Source of the DNA: Paludibacteraceae bacterium
GTDB taxonomy: Bacteria > Bacteroidota > Bacteroidia > Bacteroidales > Paludibacteraceae
Assembly (NCBI GenBank): GCA_905234835.1
Contig: CAJOIZ010000001.1
Location: forward strand, 1 to 64,000
Length of the DNA: 64,000 nt
Direction of reading: 5' to 3'
Shown: piece by piece, positions 52,017 through 60,218 of the stretch
Layout: the number at the start of each line of letters is the position of its first letter
How positions within the stretch are numbered: position 1 is the stretch's first letter
Position numbers and translations under genes: made by a program
The notes under the pieces: generated by a model
Told to the model about the DNA's origin: nothing
The model's database searches: none
Seen by the model: only the letters and a program-made list of their open reading frames with translations

Positions 52017-52870
52017 AGTTCCTCCATTTCTGTGATTAACAAATATCCATCGCGTGTCTTAACCAGCACGGAACCGTTATAGTAGCGTGCAATCACGCAC
52101 CCTGGCTGACATCCTTCCCCAATAAAATGACTCTTCACAATCTCTGCGCGCCAAATCTTATAGGTCTCCTTTCCGATCTTCGCCAATGCTCCCGGATACG
52201 GATGAGAGATAGCACGAATCTTATTGTATATCACCTCGCTATTCTTATCCCAATCAATCCAGGAATCCATCTCTCCGCGCAAACGACGGAACTGTCCCTC
52301 CGACAAATCCTGCTTCTTAGCCGCAGCCAATCCTTTGCGAATCAACGGAAAATATGCCCTCATCAAATTATAAGTCGCCTTATCCATCTTATCGAGGATG
52401 TCATTGATATAATCATTTTCCTCGATTGGCACTACCTCTTGCGCGATAATATCACCACCATCCGGATAGTCAGTGTACTTAAACATCGTCAGAGCAGTCT
52501 CCTTATACCCATCCTCAATCTGCCATGCCAAAACAGAACGTCCTCTGTCTTGCGGCAGCTTAGCAGGATGGAATCCAATCACTCCCATCGGTGCTACATT
52601 CAGCAGTTCACTTGGCACTAACTCTGACCAACCGGCTACCATAATCAAATCCGGCTTCTGTCCTTTGATATACTCTACATAATCTGCCAATGAACCACTC
52701 CTTGCAATGCTTTCTTCTCCCTCAATACGCACAAACCGAGGAGCAGAACATTCATCGGTATACGTAAACGATGATACCAAGTCCACATACTGGTTGTGTA
52801 CCAAATAATCGTGAACAATCTTACCATTGGTCAAACCACCAACGAAAATAACTTTGATCTTTTCCTTCAT
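52013..52870 (-). CDS. Formyltransferase-fold sugar-modifying enzyme
   Basis: 285 residues. VGVIGFHPAKLPQDRGRSVLAWQIEDG (about 93-119) carries the HPxxLPxxRGR signature of N10-formyl-tetrahydrofolate-using enzymes. KYTDYPDGGDIIAQE matches the catalytic Asp loop, and the C-terminal FDHKN-like domain begins near WIDWDKNSEVIYNKIRAISHPYPGA. It probably N-formylates an amino sugar in this pathway, as in sugar N-formyltransferases, since tRNA formylation is not expected here. It is coupled to both neighbours by 4-base overlaps. Confidence 0.85.
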   Translation of the reverse strand: MKEKIKVIFVGGLTNGKIVHDYLVHNQYVDLVSSFTYTDECSAPRFVRIEGEESIARSGSLADYVEYIKGQKPDLIMVAGWSELVPSELLNVAPMGVIGFHPAKLPQDRGRSVLAWQIEDGYKETALTMFKYTDYPDGGDIIAQEVVPIEENDYINDILDKMDKATYNLMRAYFPLIRKGLAAAKKQDLSEGQFRRLRGEMDSWIDWDKNSEVIYNKIRAISHPYPGALAKIGKETYKIWRAEIVKSHFIGEGCQPGCVIARYYNGSVLVKTRDGYLLITEMEEL

Positions 52871-53508
52871 CGTACTATTGTTTTCAGAGCCATAAAAGCC
52901 TCTGCATATTCTACATTGATTAACGAACCGCGATATCGATTCAGTGCTTTCATCGTGCTCTCATTGCGCGTGAACGGATACGGCAACATCTGGTCTTTGC
53001 AGATCTCCAATGCTTGCTTCTTGCCCTCCCATTCATCCGTAATATCCACGAAATAGTTCGGATTGAACACCTGTTCCGGCAAACCCAGATTGAAGTCCGT
53101 TTCCGAAATCACCTCGCACATCAATATCAGCTCTATCGATGGAAAACGGAAGGCTTTCGTAGATGCAATCAGCGCTTCGAACACAGCACGATGATCCGAA
53201 TGAGCATCAGCGCGATTTGGGATATACAGCGCGTTCGGCTCAATCCTGTTCATCACCCCTGCCAATGCCGGAACCAACTCGTTCAGCGAGATGTCTGCCA
53301 ATTTCAACTCCGGCATTCCCAACCGCGTCACACTAGTAAAACCATAGTGCTTCGCCAATTGGTCAATCAGCACACCTTGCGTCTCGTCACCGTCCGTCAC
53401 AAACACGCAATGCACCTCGTCTCCGCGTTTCAAGTGTTTCAATATCGTTCCTCCGCAACCTAATGTCTCATCGTCCGGATGAACCGCTATTACACATACT
53501 TTTTTCAT
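52867..53508 (-). CDS. PIG-L-family N-deacetylase
   Basis: 213 residues. VCVIAVHPDDETLGCGGTILKHL (about 4-26) contains the zinc-binding AHPDDE motif, and IPNRADAHSDHRAVFEALI (about 95-113) the second zinc ligand region. Members remove N-acetyl groups from sugars, which would free an amine for the formyltransferase coded next. It starts 32 bases after the fossil legC end at 53541, so legC was probably its direct neighbour before the insertion. Confidence 0.9.
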   Translation of the reverse strand: MKKVCVIAVHPDDETLGCGGTILKHLKRGDEVHCVFVTDGDETQGVLIDQLAKHYGFTSVTRLGMPELKLADISLNELVPALAGVMNRIEPNALYIPNRADAHSDHRAVFEALIASTKAFRFPSIELILMCEVISETDFNLGLPEQVFNPNYFVDITDEWEGKKQALEICKDQMLPYPFTRNESTMKALNRYRGSLINVEYAEAFMALKTIVR

Positions 53509-53540
53509 ATGCCTTTACCGTTTATCTCTTACATTTTATC

Positions 53541-53599
53541 TTACAATCTCACACTACTCGGTATATTCACAACCCTATCCGCAAACATCTGCGTGTTCT
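53541..53599 (-). pseudogene. Fossil 3' end of a legC-type gene
   Basis: The minus strand reads NTQMFADRVVNIPSSVRL-stop, identical in protein to the end of intact legC (57262). The DNA matches 55/58. All three differences inside codons are synonymous (GTT/GTA, ATA/ATT, AGT/AGC), and the stop codons differ (TAA here, TAG there). The rest of this copy is gone; a five-gene block separates it from legC. Confidence 0.93.
53542..53599. repeat. Direct repeat, distal copy, bracketing the ATPase/protease block
   Basis: 58 bp matching 57263-57320 in the same orientation with three mismatches, 3721 bp apart. Confidence 0.95.
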
Positions 53600-53612
53600 A
53601 TTTTATTGTTTT

Positions 53613-54539
53613 TTACTTCCTATTTAAAGTAATGAAAGCTCCTACACCATTTTGATTCTCTATTATCTTTACACAATGAGTCACCTCAAATGTAACAATT
53701 GACGCATGAAAAACAGACAGCACCTTTTCCTGTAAATCTTGGTCTCCTTCAAGTGGAATTACTACAAGCCCTTGACTATTTGCTTCAGCTATAGAAATAG
53801 GTCGTCCATGCGTTAAATGATTACTGAAGGTTCCCAACCATTTAGCAATAGCATCAGCTTTATTTGCTCCATTCGGCTGACCAGCAAACATATATGATGA
53901 CAACCAATTTTTAACTTTATCTTTAGATAATTGGATTGTGTTGTTGCATATGTCTAAAATACCAGCGGGCCAATTTGCGAGTTTAGGGATCCACAAGGGT
54001 GCCACTCCTGGATTCGCTAGAATTTCCGTTTTCGCTTGATTAAATTCATTGAGAATAGAATGGGCCGTAGCTGTGAATAAATTCCCATTCTGCATAGGAA
54101 AGGTGATTTGAGGATCAATAGGTCCTATTGCAGAATGCTTCCCCATTATAATTTCATCACAAGCACATGCTAACATCGTTGCTGCGGACATAGCATTTTG
54201 TGGAACTATAGCACGTATGTGATGATATTTCGATCTCAAGTACTGTACTATCTGTTCTACCGCCTCAGAAGAACCTCCCGGACTATGGATAATAATATCC
54301 AAATTATCATTGCTTAGTCCATTGAGAGAAGACATAAAGCCTTGCATGTCACCAGGTACCAGTGATAATGCCTCAGATGGAGCTCCTGATGCTTGTGGTG
54401 TGGTATATGCGGAACAATATAATATGGTATCACGATGAGTATAATCAGATAATTCTTTGAGATATTTCCTTCTGATTTCGTCTTGAGCTCCATTTTTAGC
54501 ATTCAGCACAATTTGAGATATTTCACTTTTAGTTGGCAT
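53613..54539 (-). CDS. SDH-type serine protease (ClpP/SppA fold)
   Basis: 308 residues. DIIIHSPGGSSEAVEQIVQYLRSK, then IVPQNAMSAATMLACACDEIIMGKHSAIGPIDPQ (about 111-144), with the likely nucleophile Ser118, match the serine dehydrogenase proteinase family (PF01972), a ClpP/SppA-like fold. There is no signal peptide or clear membrane segment, so it acts in the cytoplasm or at the inner face. It lies 13 bases from the fossil legC end and belongs to the inserted block. Proteases of this fold occur in several defence contexts, but a role here is inference. Confidence 0.82.
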   Translation of the reverse strand: MPTKSEISQIVLNAKNGAQDEIRRKYLKELSDYTHRDTILYCSAYTTPQASGAPSEALSLVPGDMQGFMSSLNGLSNDNLDIIIHSPGGSSEAVEQIVQYLRSKYHHIRAIVPQNAMSAATMLACACDEIIMGKHSAIGPIDPQITFPMQNGNLFTATAHSILNEFNQAKTEILANPGVAPLWIPKLANWPAGILDICNNTIQLSKDKVKNWLSSYMFAGQPNGANKADAIAKWLGTFSNHLTHGRPISIAEANSQGLVVIPLEGDQDLQEKVLSVFHASIVTFEVTHCVKIIENQNGVGAFITLNRK

Positions 54540-54747
54540 ATGAGTTGCTTAATATTTTGATTTCAGTATTATTTTCACTATCTCGGAATGATACCAATGA
54601 TAAGTACCAATCAATCTCTTGTTGAGAATACTTAGAAGAAATAAATTTTCTTAGACTCTGTAATTCAGAATCATGTAGCGACTCCTTTTTCATATTATTC
54701 TTTGATTTATGGGCAATATTAATCTTTCTATTTGTTTTGCTTTGCAT
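54529..54747 (-). CDS. Small unrecognised protein
   Basis: 72 residues from 54747, or 54 from Met19 at 54693. The C-terminal part QSLRKFISSKYSQQEIDWYLSLVSFRDSENNTEIKIL is helical and acidic. It overlaps the protease start by 11 bases and the DUF2158 stop by 20 bases, so it is probably translated as part of the inserted operon. Function unknown. Confidence 0.5.
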   Translation of the reverse strand: MQSKTNRKINIAHKSKNNMKKESLHDSELQSLRKFISSKYSQQEIDWYLSLVSFRDSENNTEIKILSNSYAN

Positions 54748-54967
54748 TAGTTATTGATTCCTCTGGAAATGCCCCTTCCTCTTTTTTATCACCAACAAAC
54801 CATACGCAGCCATAATATGCCGAACTCAATCCGAATTTATTTTTGTAGGCTTCAAATGCCCACTTCTCAATTTGACCAGTAGAATTTTCCTCTGCAACTA
54901 GAGTGATTGTCATGAGAGGTCCTCCAGATTTCAGTTGGACTACATCTCCTAATTTAAAATTTGCCAT
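54728..54967 (-). CDS. DUF2158 (YodC-like) small protein
   Basis: 79 residues. FKLGDVVQLKSGGPLMTITLV at the N-terminus and CVWFVGDKKEEGAF near the C-terminus are the DUF2158 signature. The family is small and its function unclear; members often flank mobile or defence genes. It is part of the inserted block. Confidence 0.8.
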   Translation of the reverse strand: MANFKLGDVVQLKSGGPLMTITLVAEENSTGQIEKWAFEAYKNKFGLSSAYYGCVWFVGDKKEEGAFPEESITNAKQNK

Positions 54968-55115
54968 TGTATTGCTATTTTAATATTTATTTGTCATCAC
55001 AATGCTATGACATTAAAATTTCAAGTATTTTCATTATCGCCCCGTTTCTCTCCCGTAAGCGTCTCTTAATTTTTCACTCACTCTTCTCTCGGTTGTGAGT
55101 CGGTCGTTGTAATCA

Positions 55116-55919
55116 TTAATATTCACCCTCACAATTTAACTCTTCTATCATGATCTCCACCTTGAATTGTTCGTCCTCATTAAGGGTGTACTTCATAATT
55201 TGATTTAAAATATTTCTTAATACCTCTTTGATATGCCTTGCCTCTTCCCTATTATATACATTCTTTAACTGTTCTATGATATTGATCCAATAATAGAATT
55301 GAGCTTCACACTTCTTAATATCACATGATATTTCATTATAATAAGCATTAAAGGTCATCATAATATCCATATCACTATACTTATATGTACACGGAATAGA
55401 TGATGGTTCTTTCATATTGCGATTAAAATCTGAGACAGATGTTACTTTATATTCTTGCATACGACCTATCTCTTGCGCCTCTCGATATAACAGGGATTTT
55501 GCTTGTGGTTCTTCGTGATCAGTAAAAATAAAATAATAATTATGGTGTACTAATAGATGAGTAGATAGCAAAGTTCTTGTATGAGTAACTTTATTCGTCA
55601 ACTCCGTCAAACTAATATTATCTCCGCGTTTATATTCCATCCTTAATTCTACTATCATCACAGCAGGATGAACTAACATATCACCGCTCTTCTCCAATGC
55701 TATACCTACTATTGCATCTCCCGTGCATGACTGATTTCTGCGGTTTCCTTTATGAACAGCTTTCTCATATGAATCCATATCCAAAGCGTCTATAATCATG
55801 TTTGGAAAATAGTCCTTACCATGATAATCTCTCTTTGAAATATCACTCAAAGAAGTAGCACAATGTTGCCATAAAGGATGCCTATGAAGATACTCGTTAT
55901 TTATTATCAGCACTTCCAT
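55116..55919 (-). CDS. Partner protein of an AAA ATPase, possible nuclease
   Basis: 267 residues from MEVLIINNEYLHRHPLWQHC. Its start lies 23 bases inside the ATPase gene, showing coupling. GDAIVGIALEKSGDMLVHPAVMIVELRMEYKRGD (about 68-101) has acidic and Lys residues on successive strands that could form a PD-(D/E)xK-like core, and LLVHHNYYFIFTDHEEPQAKSLLYREAQEI follows. The second half is helical. I do not recognise a named family. As the tightly linked partner of an OLD/Septu-like ATPase it is a candidate effector. Confidence 0.6.
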   Translation of the reverse strand: MEVLIINNEYLHRHPLWQHCATSLSDISKRDYHGKDYFPNMIIDALDMDSYEKAVHKGNRRNQSCTGDAIVGIALEKSGDMLVHPAVMIVELRMEYKRGDNISLTELTNKVTHTRTLLSTHLLVHHNYYFIFTDHEEPQAKSLLYREAQEIGRMQEYKVTSVSDFNRNMKEPSSIPCTYKYSDMDIMMTFNAYYNEISCDIKKCEAQFYYWINIIEQLKNVYNREEARHIKEVLRNILNQIMKYTLNEDEQFKVEIMIEELNCEGEY

Positions 55920-57207
55920 AATCTTGTATACGTGAAATAGCAATATTAAACGATTTAAATATCTCTGTTATCTCAAATCCAAGATTCTTATATTCGTACT
56001 GGTATGGATTTTCTGATTGATATGCCTGATAAAAAGTTATCATTTCTTTAATACCTTCTTTGTCTCCGATAGACTGAATAGCAGCCACCATGTCCGGATT
56101 ATGACTCGCAATTAAAATTCGAACTCCTAATTTCTTCGTTAACAATACCAAAATACGGGCAAATGCTACAATCCATTGCGGATGCAAATGCGCTTCTGGT
56201 TCATCTATAATCAATAATGTATTTCTATTCAAATAGCCATTCTCTAACAAACGAATTATATATGCGAATGATTTAATACCTGTTGCTGCTTCTGAAATAG
56301 GAATATTCAAATCATCATCACGGACATATCGTAAATCGTCATCATTCATATCGTCTTCTTCAAACCTGATAGAACCATGAATGATGTGTTGTATTCTGAC
56401 AAGCATCTTCTTCGTTTCCAAAGAAAGACTAGCATCACTATTTTTATTAAGTAATTCCGACAAACTATCCCACAGGGTATTATCAGACGAGTATCCCACA
56501 GCCATCGGTGTATCTATATATATCGTTCGCGGCAATCCTAATAGATGTCCAAATGTCTTTTTCTCAAGAATCGGAACTTTATCCTCTAAGAATTGCATAT
56601 TTGACGGCCTCTTAATTGACTGATCATAATGTTCTGCTATATAATCGTATAAATTTTCCAAAGAACGATTCTTAATTTTTTTTGAATATTCATCATATGA
56701 TGCATCTATACGTTGGATATATTTATTAACAAACTGTACATAATCAAACTTCTTATTATCTTCTATTTCTAGAAATAACATTAAACGAGCCAAACGATTG
56801 TTCGAACGATTCGTATGCTCAGTATTTGATTGAATATAATCTCCAACTCGAATAACAATATCTCTAGCCTCTTGCACAATTGTAGCCACAATATTTTCAT
56901 TCGGATATTCTAGAGATTCCGACATATTGTCCCATCGTTGGATAGAAGCGAGGATATTGTTATCACTCATGCGAGTATCTCGAAAAGCCATTTTGAAATC
57001 AAATAAATGCATATAAATATCCCTCTGCAAATCCGAATATGCATACTGATCATACTTGGAGATAACATCAACAAGATAATACAGCCATCTTGTAATGGTA
57101 CTTTTTCCTGCGCCATTTTCTCCTGCTAAAACTGTAATACCATTTAATTCAATGTCGGCTTTGGAAACAGCTCTATACTGCTTTAGCGTAAATTTGTAAG
57201 AATTCAT
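55897..57207 (-). CDS. AAA-type ATPase of the OLD/RecF-like group
   Basis: 436 residues. The N-terminal Walker A is VLAGENGAGKSTITRWLYYL (about 27-46). Residues about 331-350 hold Walker B and the ABC-like DEPEAHLHPQW (Asp335, Glu336), followed by the switch His in RILIASHNPDMVAAIQ. The region between is helical and could dimerise. This is the SMC/ABC-type ATPase used in many two-gene phage-defence systems with a nuclease or other effector. Here the downstream gene overlaps by 23 bases. It is the first gene of the inserted block, 54 bases after legC. Confidence 0.85.
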   Translation of the reverse strand: MNSYKFTLKQYRAVSKADIELNGITVLAGENGAGKSTITRWLYYLVDVISKYDQYAYSDLQRDIYMHLFDFKMAFRDTRMSDNNILASIQRWDNMSESLEYPNENIVATIVQEARDIVIRVGDYIQSNTEHTNRSNNRLARLMLFLEIEDNKKFDYVQFVNKYIQRIDASYDEYSKKIKNRSLENLYDYIAEHYDQSIKRPSNMQFLEDKVPILEKKTFGHLLGLPRTIYIDTPMAVGYSSDNTLWDSLSELLNKNSDASLSLETKKMLVRIQHIIHGSIRFEEDDMNDDDLRYVRDDDLNIPISEAATGIKSFAYIIRLLENGYLNRNTLLIIDEPEAHLHPQWIVAFARILVLLTKKLGVRILIASHNPDMVAAIQSIGDKEGIKEMITFYQAYQSENPYQYEYKNLGFEITEIFKSFNIAISRIQDYGSADNK

Positions 57208-57261
57208 ATGTAATAAATTTTAATATTTCATTTTAAAGCACACACCGTCAAGATTGTTTCT

Positions 57262-58404
57262 CTACAATCTCACACTGCTCGGAATATTCACTACCCTATC
57301 CGCAAACATCTGCGTGTTCTTCAGTCCGTCCGTCTCGCAGTTCTCGAACATCGGCAAACGGTTCATCAACTCCCAAATCGGACGAGTCATCACACCATGA
57401 TCATTTGTATATTGCAAGAACTCCTGTTGCGCTTCCCGATTCGGCAACAGCACTGCATTCAGCCAGTAATTCGAACGGCAGTTCTCCGGTTCAACGAAGA
57501 ACTCTACACCTTCTACCTTTGCGAAATACTCCATATACGCCGCAGCCGTTTGACGCTTATCCTCGATGAACTTGTCCAGATTCTCCAACTGCGCACAACC
57601 CAGTGCCGCATTGATATTCGGCATGCGATAGTTATAGCCGATATGGTCGTGACGGAACTCCCAACGATGCGGCACTTTCGCTTGCGTCGTCAGATGCTTT
57701 GCCAACATACCCAACTCCTCATCCATAAACAGCAGCATACCTCCTCCACCGGTGGTTAGCGTCTTATTGCCATTGAAACTAAGCGCACCTACCTTGCCAA
57801 ACGTACCCGTATGCTTGCCCTTATACAGACTTCCTATACTCTCCGCAGCATCCTCCACCAGCGCAATATGGTACTCTTCGCACACGGCCAACAGTTCCTC
57901 AATCCGCACCGGATGACCAAAGGTATGCATCGGCACGCAAGCCTTCACTCTCCGTCCGGTTCGCTTGTTATAGCATACGCCATCCCTCACCTCTGCGTTC
58001 TTGGCAAGCCATTCTTTCACAGCCTTCGGACTCAAACCCATCGTCGCTACATCCACATCCAAGAACACCGGATGCGCACCGATATAACTCAGTGCATTAC
58101 AGGTCGCAATGAAGGTCAACGCTTGTGTCAGCACCTCATCATCACGCTCCACGCCGCTTAATAGCAGTGCCATGTGCAACGCATTCGTTCCGTTCACGCA
58201 TACAACCGCTTTTTTCGCACCGGTATAACGCGCCATGTCCTCTTCGAACCGATCCACGAACTTCCCCACACTGCTCACAAACGTCGTGTCAATGCACTCG
58301 TTCAGGTACTTCTTCTCATTCCCCACGAACTTCGGTACACTCAGCGGCACAAACTCCTCAGAGCCATACCAACCCTTAATAAAATCAACTATTTGCTGAA
58401 ACAT
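57262..58404 (-). CDS. legC: Sugar aminotransferase LegC-like (DegT/DnrJ family)
   Basis: 380 residues. VCVNGTNALHMALLLSGV and DAAESIGSLYKGKHTGTFGKVGALSFNGNKTLTTGGGG contain the PLP site, with Lys214 as the Schiff-base lysine. The N-terminal PLSVPKFVGNEKKYLNECIDTTFVSSVGKFV and a helical extension of about 20 residues fit LegC. It aminates C4 of the 4-keto sugar. Its final 58 bases are duplicated at 53542-53599 on the far side of the ATPase/protease block. Confidence 0.9.
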   Translation of the reverse strand: MFQQIVDFIKGWYGSEEFVPLSVPKFVGNEKKYLNECIDTTFVSSVGKFVDRFEEDMARYTGAKKAVVCVNGTNALHMALLLSGVERDDEVLTQALTFIATCNALSYIGAHPVFLDVDVATMGLSPKAVKEWLAKNAEVRDGVCYNKRTGRRVKACVPMHTFGHPVRIEELLAVCEEYHIALVEDAAESIGSLYKGKHTGTFGKVGALSFNGNKTLTTGGGGMLLFMDEELGMLAKHLTTQAKVPHRWEFRHDHIGYNYRMPNINAALGCAQLENLDKFIEDKRQTAAAYMEYFAKVEGVEFFVEPENCRSNYWLNAVLLPNREAQQEFLQYTNDHGVMTRPIWELMNRLPMFENCETDGLKNTQMFADRVVNIPSSVRL

Positions 58405-58426
58405 AATAAATTTTTACATGTTTCAA

Positions 58427-58960
58427 TTATTTAGAAAGACTAATCTCCTCAAATATGGCATCCAATGGTTGAATTCTATCAACTGCGGTAGCCATATTGC
58501 CGGCTATTTGGTAAGCACTAGGAAAAGCCCACATCTCCGTTTCCCATCCCCTGCCCTCTGCTATTTTAACTAAAGGTAGGAAATCACTATCTCCAGATAA
58601 AATTTTTAACACAGCAGGGGAAGTTGTGCATATTAGTTCAACACCTTGAGCAACAAGTTCTGTGTCTACGGCCTTTTCCCTGTTTTCTGAATTTCTATCA
58701 TGCACAATTACTTCAAAACCACGATTTTTAGCAGTATTCCAAAGACTATCATTCTGTGGAGGCCTTGAGCCTACTAATATAGCCTTACGGATCGTTTTGC
58801 CTTCCGACACCTTGTTGAGCAGATTTCCAAAATCGATTCTCCATTTAAAGTCACATGGCTCTTTACCATCAACAGATGTAAGTCCTTTAAGACTTGCAGA
58901 ATACTTCATTCCTTCAATCCAAATATTGGAATTGTCTACAATTATTACACATTCTTTCAT
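58427..58960 (-). CDS. NYN-domain protein (PIN-like nuclease fold)
   Basis: 177 residues. CVIIVDNSNIWIEGMKY at the N-terminus, AVDTELVAQGVELI and VLKILSGDSDFLPLVKIAEGRGW carry the NYN/LabA-like acidic residues (Asp9, Asp97-Glu99 and Asp122-Asp124) expected to bind metal for RNA cleavage. It is not a sugar enzyme and interrupts the legB-legC pair, so it may be a third cargo gene. No duplicated gene end of comparable quality is visible around it. Confidence 0.8.
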   Translation of the reverse strand: MKECVIIVDNSNIWIEGMKYSASLKGLTSVDGKEPCDFKWRIDFGNLLNKVSEGKTIRKAILVGSRPPQNDSLWNTAKNRGFEVIVHDRNSENREKAVDTELVAQGVELICTTSPAVLKILSGDSDFLPLVKIAEGRGWETEMWAFPSAYQIAGNMATAVDRIQPLDAIFEEISLSK

Positions 58961-58983
58961 ATCTTAAAATATTTTAGTTCGTT

Positions 58984-60210
58984 TTACATTTTACTATCCA
59001 AGTTTTTGCCTTTCTCTTCGTGATCAAAAGTCGGAATGAATCCTTTTATAGCCTCTACGACTTCCGCCTTCGTAAACCCCGGTTTGGCAAAGATCTTCTC
59101 CAGTTCTCCGAACAACATATCCACCTCAGCCATGGTGTGCCGCTGCGACTTCTCTACAACTCCCAAACTCTTGAACCGCTCCATATTCAAATCTTCTCCC
59201 TTTACATAGAATTCTTCATACGCCTTCTCTCCTGTGGTGTTGCTTCCTGTATAGACGACAGGATAGTCATCATTTAATGATGGAAATGATGCTAATGATG
59301 AGTATGATGCAGCAAGGCTTTTGGCTTCCTCATCGCTGGAGCAAAGGCGTTTCTTCAAACCGTTCTCTTTGATGAACGAGTCACATATATCTGAAAATTT
59401 CATCATCTGATCCTCTCCAAGTTTTGGAAAGAATATCTCACCACTCTTACCCAACACACACGCCAACAAGCATATCTGTCCGCTCTCTTCCAGAGAAACG
59501 AAATACCGTTTCACATCATTCGGCGCTGCCAACGGCTGCCGTTTCTGCAACCGGTGCATCCACCCGTCCGGCAACGAACCGTTCGAGAAAGCTACGTTAG
59601 CAAACCTTGCCGTAGTGATATTGAACTCAGCAGAATACGCCATGATCAAGTCTTCCAATATCCGCTTGCTCGCGCCCATAATATTCACCGGATTCGCAGC
59701 CTTGTCCGTACTGACGCAGAAGAAATGACTCGGCTTATGCACCATCATCAGGTCCATTAACTTCTTCGCCTTGATGTCATTGTTCTCAATCAACGCTTGC
59801 ACCGAGTACTTGTCACGCTCTGAACGCACATGCTTGTGTGCCGAGAAGTTCGCCACAATGTCAAAACCCTTCTCCTCACGGAATATCCGCTCGAATATCG
59901 GGCTCGCAAAATCCAAGGTGTATGTCCTGTAATCCTCCGGCACCTTGATATCCGCACTACTCCGCAAGTCACGCGTCAACTCAGCCAATCCGTTCTCATT
60001 CAGATCCACCACTATCAACTGCTTCGGCTCAAACCGCAGCAACGCCTTGACGAACGATGAACCGATACTTCCGGCTCCACCAATCACACACACTCTCTTC
60101 CCCTCAATCTCAGCCTTCAGTTGTGCCTTATTCACCTCAATATCCCCAGCGAACATACTCACTGGCCGGTTGGTGATATGATCCGATATGAACTTACTTA
60201 AATTAAACAT
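58984..60210 (-). CDS. legB: Nucleotide-sugar 4,6-dehydratase (LegB-like)
   Basis: 408 residues. VCVIGGAGSIGSSFVKALLRFEPKQLIVVD is the NAD-binding motif. NFSAHKHVRSERDKYSVQALIENN and STDKAANPVNIMGASKRILEDLIM hold the catalytic region (Lys in the MGASK motif), typical of CapD/FlaA1-type dehydratases. In a legionaminic-acid pathway it would make the 4-keto-6-deoxy sugar used by LegC. An insert at about 300-325 (SSDEEAKSLAASYSSLASFPSLNDD) is low complexity and coded by ATGATG-type repeats. Confidence 0.87.
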   Translation of the reverse strand: MFNLSKFISDHITNRPVSMFAGDIEVNKAQLKAEIEGKRVCVIGGAGSIGSSFVKALLRFEPKQLIVVDLNENGLAELTRDLRSSADIKVPEDYRTYTLDFASPIFERIFREEKGFDIVANFSAHKHVRSERDKYSVQALIENNDIKAKKLMDLMMVHKPSHFFCVSTDKAANPVNIMGASKRILEDLIMAYSAEFNITTARFANVAFSNGSLPDGWMHRLQKRQPLAAPNDVKRYFVSLEESGQICLLACVLGKSGEIFFPKLGEDQMMKFSDICDSFIKENGLKKRLCSSDEEAKSLAASYSSLASFPSLNDDYPVVYTGSNTTGEKAYEEFYVKGEDLNMERFKSLGVVEKSQRHTMAEVDMLFGELEKIFAKPGFTKAEVVEAIKGFIPTFDHEEKGKNLDSKM

Positions 60211-60218
60211 GTCTTATT

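Noticed and set aside
58405..58426. Possible fossil of the legB 3' end after the NYN gene
   Set aside because: About 12 of 16 positions match and the reading frame is not kept; too weak beside the 53/55 and 55/58 matches at the other two sites.
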